NCBI GenBank assembly: GCA_947165005.1
Contig: CAMUYN010000006.1
Location: 1-47,364 of the forward strand
DNA from: an uncultured Bacillota bacterium
GTDB lineage: Bacteria > Bacillota_I > Bacilli_A > RF39 > UBA660
Length of the DNA stretch: 47,364 bases
Direction of reading: 5' to 3'
A program made the translations under genes and the position numbers. Positions 10,530 through 19,969 of the stretch are shown one piece after another (position 1 is the first letter of the stretch; the number at the start of each line of letters is the position of its first letter). The notes below the pieces were generated by a model. It saw nothing but the letters and a program-made list of their open reading frames with translations, was not told the DNA's origin and did no database searches.

Positions 10530-12650
10530 TTAATTATTTTTAATTTCTTCATATTTTTGATCTAAATTAATATCTAGATTAATTATATTACCTTGTTCAT
10601 CTTTATTATAACTATATAAAGTAACATAACCATTACCTTTGATATTACATTTTAAATTAGCAATATTACAATATTGTTTTACTTCTTTAGAAGATAAACC
10701 ACTTAGATCACTTTCAGTAAAACTACCATTAGTAAGAAGTATTACTTTACCATTAGCAATTCCACTTTCTGGATATTGTGTAATTATCTTTTGACCATCC
10801 CCAATAATTAAGTACTTAACACCATTAACATCAAGTACATTCTTTACATCATCAATCTTTTTATTTATATAATTTTCTACATCATAAGTGGCTTTCTTAT
10901 TTTCTCTAACATTTGTTAAATTATAGTAAGCCTCTAAGTCTTTTATTAAAGATTTGACTGAATTTGATAATGGTGTACTTGAATATGAATCTTGGAATGC
11001 TATATAGAATACATATTTAGGGTTATCCTTTGGATACATACCCGCAAAAGACTTATAACTCTTATAATTAGATGGATAATATGTACCTGTATTTGGGTTA
11101 TATACTTCTGCAGTACCAGTTTTACCTATAATACTATATCCATCCATATGATAATCTCCACCAGTACCAGATCCACTATTAACTACTGAATCCATAAGAT
11201 TCTTAATGTAATTAACTGTATACTCTGATGCTACCTTAGTACCTTTTTGATCTTTAGCTTGATATACTACCTTTTTATTATTAGGATCTACAATCTTTTC
11301 TACTATTGTAGGATTTAATACATATCCATCATTTGATATAGCAGTCAATGCTTTTATATGCTGAATTGGTGTAGTCATTATACCTTGACCAAATCCAGCA
11401 GTAGCTATTTCAATATCATATTTAAAATCAAGACTTCCTTCTACTTCACCATATAATTCAATACCTGTTTTAGAACCAAAGCCTAACTTCTTTAAATAAG
11501 CCTTTAATTCATCTCCAGTTAAATATTTTTGCATTAAGTTAGCAATACCGATATTAGATGACTGCATATATCCAAAATCATATGTAACAACACCCCAACC
11601 ATAACCATTCCAGTCTTTAATATTATATCCATCTATATCCATAGTACCTGATAAATAAGTATCTTGGCCATTATAATTACCTTTTTCTAGTGTAGCCATG
11701 TAAGTATATGTTTTCATTGTAGAACCCGGTTCAAATGATATAGATACTAATGGATTTAAGTAATTTTCAATATTTTTTATATTTGGGTCAAAACTAGGTT
11801 TTGTTGCTGATGCTATTACTTTACCTGTTTTTGCTTCAGCAACAACAAAGATGGCTGATGTCGCACCAGAATTTTCAAATTCCCTATTTAATGCTCTCTC
11901 TGTCATAAGTTGAACATTACTGTCTATAGTTAAATAAATATCAAATCCATCTTCTTTTTCAATTCTAACTTCAGGTATATTAACTAATCTATATCCGTTT
12001 ATATCTTGTTGATATGTAAGAGAACCATTTATTCCATTTAATTTGTCATTATATTTCGATTCAATTCCCATTTCACCAGTCATATTACCATCATCATCAG
12101 TTACAACATAACCAAGTATATAAGATGCAAAATCAAGATTTGGATAATACCTTTTGGAACTCGCTATAAAATCTATACCTGGTAATTTCAATTTTTCTAT
12201 TGATTCCTTTTGAAGTTCTGTTAGACCTCTTCCACCAGGTCCTAATTCTACTTGGTACAAACCATCTTGATCAAGAAGCTCAAAAATCCTTTCTGGTTCC
12301 ATATTAATAAGTGGTGATAATTTTTTTGCTGTTTCTTCCTTATCTACCACATGTCTTGGTGTCGTACTATTCTTACTCCTAGATGAATCAAGATATGCTA
12401 TTACTGTATATGAATCTACTGTTTCTGCAAGTATTTCTTCATTTTTATCATAAATTGAACCACGCGAAGCATATAATGTTTGTTTTGTAGTATTCCTATT
12501 CTTTGCAAACTCTTTTAAATTGATTCCATCTACTTTAGTGGCTAAATTAAGAAACACTATTCTTGCAATTATAATGCAAAATAAAAGAAAGCCACCAATA
12601 AATACAAATTTACTTACATGTATCTTATTCATGGACTTTCTCATAAACAT
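10530..12650 (-). CDS. Class B PBP (FtsI/SpoVD-like) with C-terminal PASTA region
   Basis: SRGSIYDKN, EPGSTMK, SSN, GKTGTAE; downstream of ftsL. Confidence 0.93.
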   Translation of the reverse strand: MFMRKSMNKIHVSKFVFIGGFLLFCIIIARIVFLNLATKVDGINLKEFAKNRNTTKQTLYASRGSIYDKNEEILAETVDSYTVIAYLDSSRSKNSTTPRHVVDKEETAKKLSPLINMEPERIFELLDQDGLYQVELGPGGRGLTELQKESIEKLKLPGIDFIASSKRYYPNLDFASYILGYVVTDDDGNMTGEMGIESKYNDKLNGINGSLTYQQDINGYRLVNIPEVRIEKEDGFDIYLTIDSNVQLMTERALNREFENSGATSAIFVVAEAKTGKVIASATKPSFDPNIKNIENYLNPLVSISFEPGSTMKTYTYMATLEKGNYNGQDTYLSGTMDIDGYNIKDWNGYGWGVVTYDFGYMQSSNIGIANLMQKYLTGDELKAYLKKLGFGSKTGIELYGEVEGSLDFKYDIEIATAGFGQGIMTTPIQHIKALTAISNDGYVLNPTIVEKIVDPNNKKVVYQAKDQKGTKVASEYTVNYIKNLMDSVVNSGSGTGGDYHMDGYSIIGKTGTAEVYNPNTGTYYPSNYKSYKSFAGMYPKDNPKYVFYIAFQDSYSSTPLSNSVKSLIKDLEAYYNLTNVRENKKATYDVENYINKKIDDVKNVLDVNGVKYLIIGDGQKIITQYPESGIANGKVILLTNGSFTESDLSGLSSKEVKQYCNIANLKCNIKGNGYVTLYSYNKDEQGNIINLDINLDQKYEEIKNN

Positions 12651-12655
12651 TCTCC

Positions 12656-12970
12656 TTACTTAATTAATCTTATATTATCATTATTATACGCTAACCCTAC
12701 TTGGTTTGCAACTACGTTTACATTTTCTAAAGATGCTAATTCATTTATTTTCATTGTTAAACTTTGATTAACTTCTTTTTGTTCTTTTATATCTCTAGAT
12801 AATCTTTCAACTTCTATATTTATACTAGCTAAAGAATTTTTCATAAAGAAGCTAACGCCCCATAAAAACAATAATAAAACAGCACCTAAAGTTATAAACT
12901 TCTTTTCTCTATTAATTAATTTCCAAGTTTTATTCTTTTTCATAAACATATCTCCTTTATAATTTTTCAA
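12656..12970 (-). CDS. ftsL: FtsL-like division protein
   Basis: Short single-TM coiled-coil protein between rsmH and PBP; actual start may be the internal MFMKK. Confidence 0.75.
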   Translation of the reverse strand: MKNYKGDMFMKKNKTWKLINREKKFITLGAVLLLFLWGVSFFMKNSLASINIEVERLSRDIKEQKEVNQSLTMKINELASLENVNVVANQVGLAYNNDNIRLIK

Positions 12971-13880
12971 TTACTCTTAATATTGCACTTCTTGATCTGT
13001 TATTTAATTCTAATTCTTCTTTGCTAGGTTTATATTTACCTATTATTTTTATTTTTGGTTTATATTCATCTGGTATAAAAGGTAATCCTTTATATGCTTT
13101 TATAACCTCACTATTTTCTTTAAATATGTTTTTACATATTCTATCTTCTAGAGAATGAAATGTAATGACACATAATCTTCCTCCAGTATTAAGTAAATCT
13201 ATTGAATCAATTAATGCTTTACTAAATACATTTAATTCATCATTAACTTCTATCCTTATTGCCTGAAATACTTTTCTAGCCGGATGATGTTCCCTTCTAT
13301 ATTTTTCAGGAACATTATTTTGGATTATAGAAACTAATTCCATAGTAGTTTCTATTTTTTTATTTTCCCTATATTTTACTATTCCTGATGCTATTGATTT
13401 AGAAAATTTTTCTTCTCCATATTCATAAAAGATTTTAGTTAGATCTTCTAATGAATAATTATTAACTACTTCATAAGCCGATAAAGAAGCATCTTGATTC
13501 ATTCTCATATCAAGTTTTGCATCTTTATGAAAAGAAAAACCTCTTTCGCTCTCATCTAGTTGTGGGCTACTAACACCCAAATCAAATAAAATTCCATCAA
13601 CTTTAGTAATGCCTCTTTTATTTAATTCGGACTTTATATTTACGAAATTACTATTAATAATTTCGTAATTATCATTTATTTGACCAAGAATCTCTTTACT
13701 ATAACCGATAGCTTCCCCATCTTGGTCAAAGGCGAATAAACAACCCCTCGTTATTCGTTTTAATATTTGTGAACTATGACCAGCATAACCTAGAGTACAA
13801 TCAACATATATTCCGTCTTCTTTAATATTTAAGTTTTCTATTGATTCATTTAGTAATACACTAAAGTGTTTATTATTCAT
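12957..13880 (-). CDS. rsmH: 16S rRNA (cytosine1402-N4)-methyltransferase
   Basis: HFSVLLNESI, DCTLGYAGHS, ILFDLGVSSPQLDESERGFSF. Confidence 0.97.
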   Translation of the reverse strand: MNNKHFSVLLNESIENLNIKEDGIYVDCTLGYAGHSSQILKRITRGCLFAFDQDGEAIGYSKEILGQINDNYEIINSNFVNIKSELNKRGITKVDGILFDLGVSSPQLDESERGFSFHKDAKLDMRMNQDASLSAYEVVNNYSLEDLTKIFYEYGEEKFSKSIASGIVKYRENKKIETTMELVSIIQNNVPEKYRREHHPARKVFQAIRIEVNDELNVFSKALIDSIDLLNTGGRLCVITFHSLEDRICKNIFKENSEVIKAYKGLPFIPDEYKPKIKIIGKYKPSKEELELNNRSRSAILRVIEKL

Positions 13881-14301
13881 TTGTAAATAATCCTTCAGCT
13901 ACATCACTAAACTTATCAATATTATTATTAAAGAATTCTTCATATTTGTCATTTGCCCAAATTTCCAATCTCTCATTAACACCAATTATTATTGCTTCCT
14001 TTTCTAAAGAACAATAACTAATCAAATTGCCTGGTATAATGATTCTTCCATTTGAATCTAGTTCACACTCAGTGGCCCCTGATAAAAACATTCTCATGAA
14101 TGTACGAGCATCCTTATTTGTAAATGGAAGACTTCTTAGTTTATCAACAATTCTTTCCCATTCATTTAGTGAATATACAAATAAGCATTCCTCTAAACCA
14201 CGTGTAATAACAAACTTATTACCTAATTCCTCCCTAAATTTAGATGGAATTATAAGTCTGTTTTTTTCGTCCAAATTGTGATGAAATTCTCCCATGAACA
14301 T
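13873..14301 (-). CDS. mraZ: Division/cell wall cluster regulator MraZ
   Basis: MGEFHHNLDEKNRLIIPSKFREELG; start reset to the ATG at 14301 behind GGGGG. Confidence 0.95.
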   Translation of the reverse strand: MFMGEFHHNLDEKNRLIIPSKFREELGNKFVITRGLEECLFVYSLNEWERIVDKLRSLPFTNKDARTFMRMFLSGATECELDSNGRIIIPGNLISYCSLEKEAIIIGVNERLEIWANDKYEEFFNNNIDKFSDVAEGLFTNE

Positions 14302-14310
14302 ATTAATCCC

Positions 14311-14334
14311 CCACATTCAACCACTTTCCTCCAC
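14311..14334 (-). promoter_or_regulatory. MraZ operator: three GTGG repeats at 10-nt period
   Basis: Minus strand GTGGAGGAAA-GTGGTTGAAT-GTGGGGGATT upstream of mraZ. Confidence 0.85.
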
Positions 14335-14345
14335 TGGTTAATAAA

Positions 14346-14374
14346 ATTATATTATATATAATATAAAAAGTCTA
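14346..14374 (-). promoter_or_regulatory. Predicted sigma-A promoter of mraZ
   Basis: -35 TAGACT (14369-14374), 17-nt spacer, -10 TATAAT (14346-14351). Confidence 0.7.
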
Positions 14375-14427
14375 CACTTTATAAAAAAAAATATAAAATT
14401 ATACATTTTTTACATTTTTGTGTAAAT

Positions 14428-14462
14428 AAAAAAAGATATGTATTATTACATACCTTTTTTCA
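14428..14462. terminator. Intrinsic terminator
   Basis: AAAAGATATGTA-ttat-TACATACCTTTTTT; overlaps stop at 14446. Confidence 0.7.
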
Positions 14463-15030
14463 TTAACGTTTTATTTGTTTTACATAAACCATCTGAATAC
14501 ATTTCTATAAAATGATTAGTTAATGCAGCAAATATATATGTTTTTTCTTCTTCAGTCTTAGCAATTGGATCAATTGTCTCATTCTTTGCTGTATTTACAT
14601 GAAATCTTGTATTACGACCAAATTCAACTTTATTATTGTGATAAAAATTAACCTTTACTGCTCCAAGTGATGCCTTTTTTTGGTAATCAGCATCTATTTC
14701 TTCATCATTTTCACCAATTTCATCTAAAGAAATATTTTTTAAAAATTTCATTCCATCTTTATAATATGCTGTATTTAACAAAAGTTTAAATTCACTTGAC
14801 AATCCAGGTAATAATCTTTCATCTAGTTCATTTTCTAAATCTATTATTGTCTTATAGTAATTAATATATCTCTTTTTAAATTCCTCATTATATTTTTTAG
14901 TTTCTTCTTCTGTATTAAATGCATACTTAATTAACAGATAGCATTTTGTAACATCTGTTAATGAATCATCCATTTCCTTTTTCATTTCTGCAAATGATTT
15001 ATTATGTGCTTTCATTTTCCCTCCTGACAT
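14446..15030 (-). CDS. Hypothetical protein
   Basis: Long intact ORF with own terminator; likely start is internal MKAHNK. Confidence 0.7.
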   Translation of the reverse strand: MSGGKMKAHNKSFAEMKKEMDDSLTDVTKCYLLIKYAFNTEEETKKYNEEFKKRYINYYKTIIDLENELDERLLPGLSSEFKLLLNTAYYKDGMKFLKNISLDEIGENDEEIDADYQKKASLGAVKVNFYHNNKVEFGRNTRFHVNTAKNETIDPIAKTEEEKTYIFAALTNHFIEMYSDGLCKTNKTLMKKGM

Positions 15031-15039
15031 AAAATAGTT

Positions 15040-15975
15040 TTAATCAATTGTCTTTCCTATTAATTTATTTTTATCTTGAATGCCATGAAGATAATCCTTT
15101 ACTAACTCTCTAGTTTTACCTTCAATTTGAATATCAGTTATTATAATTTCATAGTCTTTTGAACTAATACCTATTCCATCTTCATAAACATTTGTAATTT
15201 CACCTGGTCTACCCGTTTTCTCTTTTCCAATTTTAGAATTGAATATTTTAATTCTTTTATTATCAAGAAAAGCATAAGCTCCAGGTATCTCACTTAATCC
15301 TCTAATCTTATTATATATGTTAGTAGCATAATCATTAAAATCTATTTTTTCATCTTCTTTAGTTATATTATATGCATAAGTTGCTTTTGTGTTATCTTGT
15401 TTTATTGGATTAATATCCCCTTTTATTATTTTTGGTATAAATTCACTTATCATCTCTGATCCAAGCAAACTTAATTTATCAAACATTATACTAGTATTAT
15501 CTGTATCTAATATTGGTATTTCCTTCTGATATAGAATATCCCCTTCATCCATTTTTTCATTCATAAACATTATTGTAATTCCTGTCTTATCTTTTCCATC
15601 CATTACAGCATGATGTATAGGAGCACCACCTCTATATTCAGGTAAAAGTGATGCATGGATATTAATACATCCATATTTTGGGTAGTCTATTAATTCTTTT
15701 GGAATTATTTGACCATAAGCGCATGTAACTATTAAATCTGGTTTTAAATCTATTATTTCTTTATATTCTTCCCTTATTTTATTTGGTTGAAATACTTTTA
15801 TACCGTTTTCTAAAGCAAATTCTTTTACTTTAGAGGGAGTTAAAACTTTTTTTCTTCCAACATATTTATCAGGTTGTGTAACAACTAACTCAACATCATA
15901 ATTATTTATTAATTCTCTTAGTGGGCCTACACTAAATTCTGGTGTTCCCATATAAACTATCTTTAATTCATTCAT
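15040..15975 (-). CDS. fmt: Methionyl-tRNA formyltransferase
   Basis: YMGTPEFSV, NIHASLLPEYRGGAPIHHAVMDG. Confidence 0.97.
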   Translation of the reverse strand: MNELKIVYMGTPEFSVGPLRELINNYDVELVVTQPDKYVGRKKVLTPSKVKEFALENGIKVFQPNKIREEYKEIIDLKPDLIVTCAYGQIIPKELIDYPKYGCINIHASLLPEYRGGAPIHHAVMDGKDKTGITIMFMNEKMDEGDILYQKEIPILDTDNTSIMFDKLSLLGSEMISEFIPKIIKGDINPIKQDNTKATYAYNITKEDEKIDFNDYATNIYNKIRGLSEIPGAYAFLDNKRIKIFNSKIGKEKTGRPGEITNVYEDGIGISSKDYEIIITDIQIEGKTRELVKDYLHGIQDKNKLIGKTID

Positions 15976-15983
15976 ACATTCAC

Positions 15984-17027
15984 CTAAAATAATTTAATAA
16001 TATCTTTTATTGTTACAAAAACCATTAGAATCATTAATAAAACAAATCCTATAGTATTAATAATTGATTTTATCTTCATTGAGATCTTTTTGCCAGTAAT
16101 CTTCTCTATTATTAATAGGAACGCTTGACCACCATCAAAAGCTGGGAATGGAAGTATATTCATAAATCCAACATTTATTGATAGATATGCTGTTAAATAT
16201 AATAATGAATAAATTGCACCATCACCTTTTGAAAGAGTTCCAACAGCAGAATAAATACCAACTGGTCCTGATAATGAATTAACTCCTAGTTTACCAGTAA
16301 ATAAACTTATTATAACAATTAACAATCCCTTGAATATAGATATAAATTTTCCAAATGAATACTTAACCACATCCAAGAAACCTTTTCCTATTCTACCTTT
16401 TACAGAAATTCCATAATAATACGTTTTATTTTCTTCACTATATACTGGTTTTATTTTTTTATATGTTACTTCTTTACCATCTTTCTTTCTAACAGTAATA
16501 TCAATCTTTTTTCCTTCACCAGCTATTGCAAGTCTTATCTGAATATCATCAAAATTGCTAACTTTTTTGCCATTAATTCTTGTAATAACATCCCCATTTC
16601 TTGCACCAGCTTTATATAAAGGATAATCTTTTGGTAAATTATCTAATTTGTTTGTTGTAAATGAAGTGCCACAAATTAAAGCTAAAATAAAAATAATTAC
16701 AAATCCTAAAACAAAATTATTAAATACTCCAGCTACCATAACAGACATTTTTTGTAAAAAACTTTTATTACATAATTTTTGATTATCTTTAATATTTTTA
16801 TCATCCTCATCTGTTTCACCAGCCAACATAACATAACCACCAAGAGGAATTAATTTTATCATATATTCAGTTTCATCATTTTTTCTTTTAAAAGAAAAAA
16901 GTTTTGGACCAAATCCTAATGAAAATTCATATACATAAATGCCATGTTTCTTGGCCATTATAAAATGCCCTAATTCATGTATAAATACTATTAAGCCTAA
17001 AATTAATATAAATATTATTAATGTCAT
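15984..17027 (-). CDS. rseP: RIP/site-2 zinc metalloprotease
   Basis: HELGHF, PDZ-like centre, NILPFPAFDGG. Confidence 0.95.
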   Translation of the reverse strand: MTLIIFILILGLIVFIHELGHFIMAKKHGIYVYEFSLGFGPKLFSFKRKNDETEYMIKLIPLGGYVMLAGETDEDDKNIKDNQKLCNKSFLQKMSVMVAGVFNNFVLGFVIIFILALICGTSFTTNKLDNLPKDYPLYKAGARNGDVITRINGKKVSNFDDIQIRLAIAGEGKKIDITVRKKDGKEVTYKKIKPVYSEENKTYYYGISVKGRIGKGFLDVVKYSFGKFISIFKGLLIVIISLFTGKLGVNSLSGPVGIYSAVGTLSKGDGAIYSLLYLTAYLSINVGFMNILPFPAFDGGQAFLLIIEKITGKKISMKIKSIINTIGFVLLMILMVFVTIKDIIKLF

Positions 17028-17036
17028 AAACCCTCC

Positions 17037-17813
17037 TTATAAAAATAATAATTTAATTACAATATAAAATAAACTTACGAATGCTATACTATCAAATCTA
17101 TCAAGCATACCTCCATGTCCAGGTATTAAGTTTGAATAATCTTTTACTTCGAATTCTCTTTTTATAGCACTAAATACTAAATCACCTATTTGGCCTATTA
17201 TAGATAGTGCAAAACTAATTATTACTACAATAGCTATATTAGCACCTGGATCAACAAATAATAAATATAAAACAGAAGATATTGATGTAGATACTATTAA
17301 TCCTATCAAGCTTCCCTCTATCGTTTTATTAGGTGATATTCTTTCTAGTAATTTATTTTTACCAAGAAACTTTCCACCTAAATAAGCAAAAGTATCAGTT
17401 AATATAGTTATAGATAATAAATACAATATTTCCCATAGTGAACCTAATCTAATGTTTATAACAGAATGAAATATTACCCCAATAAATATTATAATTCCTA
17501 CTAAGCTAGTAACACTACTAAAAGTATATTCATTTTTCTTAAATATTATTAATGGAATAAACAAGATCATTATTACTAATGCTATAGCTTGTAAAATAGA
17601 ATCTAAGCTAAGAGTTAAAACTACAACTGAAATGTAAGAGAATATTTCCATTATTAATGGAATATTATTTTTTTTCTTAAATAACAATAATAATTCTCTA
17701 AATGATAGTGCTGCTATAGCAGCAACTCCAATTTCAAAATAAATATCACCAAGAATAAGTAAAGGTACTAAAACTACAATTAAAATTGCAGCACCTAATA
17801 ATCTCATCTTCAT
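17037..17813 (-). CDS. cdsA: Phosphatidate cytidylyltransferase
   Basis: SPNKTIEGSLIG...HGGMLDRFDSIAF; start reset to MKMRLL behind GGTGAT. Confidence 0.93.
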   Translation of the reverse strand: MKMRLLGAAILIVVLVPLLILGDIYFEIGVAAIAALSFRELLLLFKKKNNIPLIMEIFSYISVVVLTLSLDSILQAIALVIMILFIPLIIFKKNEYTFSSVTSLVGIIIFIGVIFHSVINIRLGSLWEILYLLSITILTDTFAYLGGKFLGKNKLLERISPNKTIEGSLIGLIVSTSISSVLYLLFVDPGANIAIVVIISFALSIIGQIGDLVFSAIKREFEVKDYSNLIPGHGGMLDRFDSIAFVSLFYIVIKLLFL

Positions 17814-17889
17814 ATTATCACCATTATAATTATATAATATATAGACTTTTTTTACAATAAAAAAAGACATTAGTTTTACTAATATCTTT

Positions 17890-18429
17890 CTATTCTTCTG
17901 ATTCTCTTCTCATTTTTATATTATTCTGATTTTTGAGAACTTTTCTTGTTCTATTTAACCTTTTTACACGATTATATTCATTTTCGCTAGGCATATATTG
18001 TTCGTCTTCTAATCTTGTTCTTATATCAGGTGGAATAATTTTTGCTTCCTTAATTTCAATCAAGAATCTTTTTCTTTCATATGCTTCATCTATATTAATT
18101 TTTTCCATCCTCTCATCAAAAAATTCATTATATAATTCTTTATCTCTTCTTATATTTGAAACAGTAAATAAAATTTGAAATAAAGGAATACATGATGCAA
18201 TTCTTGATATAATCTTTTCCGCATAACAATAATCTTTAACATTTTGTAAATCCATTTCACATTTTAATGACAGATCTTTATATTTTAGTTTTCTTTGACT
18301 ATTTTTAAATGATTTTTGTATTCTATCAATATAATATAACTTATTAAAAAGTAAAGAAGATACAGTTGTAGATCCATAAATAATAAGTAGTTCTTTTAAT
18401 ATAAGAGTTACATCATTAATATTACTCAT
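17890..18429 (-). CDS. Hypothetical protein
   Basis: Intact ORF overlapping the upstream ORF by 8 nt. Confidence 0.65.
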   Translation of the reverse strand: MSNINDVTLILKELLIIYGSTTVSSLLFNKLYYIDRIQKSFKNSQRKLKYKDLSLKCEMDLQNVKDYCYAEKIISRIASCIPLFQILFTVSNIRRDKELYNEFFDERMEKINIDEAYERKRFLIEIKEAKIIPPDIRTRLEDEQYMPSENEYNRVKRLNRTRKVLKNQNNIKMRRESEE

Positions 18430-19405
18430 AGCTATCCCACGAATTAGTCATATCTAATTCATCCCTTCTTTTTAACAATAATACTCTATGTTTTTCAAAC
18501 ATTTCTTCTATTTCTTCCATGCTTTTCTGATGATTTCTAATTTTGCATCTATAATAACTGAACGGATCTAATACTTCAGCTATTTTTCTTGATATTTTTA
18601 TATATTTATTAGCAATTTTATCTGTTACTGGGGCGTTATACTCTTTATATTCTTTTATAATGTCTGTTATAGGAAATATAGATATTCTCGAATATGCTTC
18701 TGATTCTTCCTTAAGTCCATCTAGATATAGTTTTCTATTAATTATTTGTATTGTTTCTTCATCTAATTCTAAAGATCTAAATTCCTTTATCTCCGAATGT
18801 TTTTTATATGCGTCATCAATATTTGAAACAATTTTACCTATTCCCCTAACTATATGATCGCATCCTTTGCAGTATATTTTTGCAACATTAAATAATTTTT
18901 CTCTTAAATCTTTTAATTTTACCCTTGCTAATTCATTAGATAATTCTAATCTATTTATATTATATTCATCCTTATCCTTTGAAATTAATCTATGAACATC
19001 TGAAAAATCGTTTTTTTCTAGATTATCAAGATATTCATATTCTTCTTCTCCATATAAATCTATTGCTTCAAGTGTTGAAGAATAATAACCTAATTCACCA
19101 TCAGAAAGTAAATCTCCGGTTTCAAGATCAAATAGTTTTAAAGAATAATAATATTCCTTATAATCACTATACTTTTCAACTGTTATAGAATTATATATTT
19201 CAATAATACCTTGTTCCTTATTAATCCTAATTAAATCTCCATAAGGGCCACTAATAATATTATCTGTTTTAAAATTATAATCCATTCTATCTTCATCTTC
19301 AGTTAATAGTTTTATAATATCGCTAGAAACTATTATGGAAGGACTAATTCCTTTTTTTATTAAATTATTAGCGTAATCACGATATGTTTCTTTTATATTA
19401 AGCAT
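18422..19405 (-). CDS. Hypothetical protein, helical/charged
   Basis: 327-aa intact ORF; no recognised motif. Confidence 0.7.
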   Translation of the reverse strand: MLNIKETYRDYANNLIKKGISPSIIVSSDIIKLLTEDEDRMDYNFKTDNIISGPYGDLIRINKEQGIIEIYNSITVEKYSDYKEYYYSLKLFDLETGDLLSDGELGYYSSTLEAIDLYGEEEYEYLDNLEKNDFSDVHRLISKDKDEYNINRLELSNELARVKLKDLREKLFNVAKIYCKGCDHIVRGIGKIVSNIDDAYKKHSEIKEFRSLELDEETIQIINRKLYLDGLKEESEAYSRISIFPITDIIKEYKEYNAPVTDKIANKYIKISRKIAEVLDPFSYYRCKIRNHQKSMEEIEEMFEKHRVLLLKRRDELDMTNSWDSYE

Positions 19406-19468
19406 AATAATCCCCCTAAAAATATAAATATATTAACATATATTTAAAAAAAAGACAAATTAAAAGCC

Positions 19469-19969
19469 TTATTCACTTAAATTTTGAATAAAGCTTTCAA
19501 TCTCTCTTATCTTGGAATAATTACTAGCTAATCTGCTATATGTATAATTCCAAGTCTTAAAGTCTTCTTCTTTAAATTTTTCATTATTCTTCTTAAAATC
19601 ATCTAGTTTTTTTTCTATAATAGATGTTAAAGAAAGCGATAATCTTTCTAAATCTATTTTATTTAACGAAGCATTTTTCAATTCCTCTTTTATTTCTTCT
19701 ATATCTTTCTTATCAATTTCAAGAAATATCAAATCATTATATATTTCGTTTTGATTAGACAACTTAAAAACTAAATTATTTTTTTCTTTTTCATATTCTT
19801 CTTTTGTTATCATATCATGACTATATTTATAATCTAGTTCATTCTCATCACTTTTAATTTGGGTTTCTTTTATATCTCTTTCAGAAGATAATATATAAAA
19901 AGGTTTAATACTTCCATCTTTATTATATAAAATATTATATGTTATGGAATTATTTAATAAATCTTTCAT
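19469..19969 (-). CDS. Hypothetical coiled-coil protein
   Basis: Intact ORF starting at the end of pyk. Confidence 0.65.
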   Translation of the reverse strand: MKDLLNNSITYNILYNKDGSIKPFYILSSERDIKETQIKSDENELDYKYSHDMITKEEYEKEKNNLVFKLSNQNEIYNDLIFLEIDKKDIEEIKEELKNASLNKIDLERLSLSLTSIIEKKLDDFKKNNEKFKEEDFKTWNYTYSRLASNYSKIREIESFIQNLSE

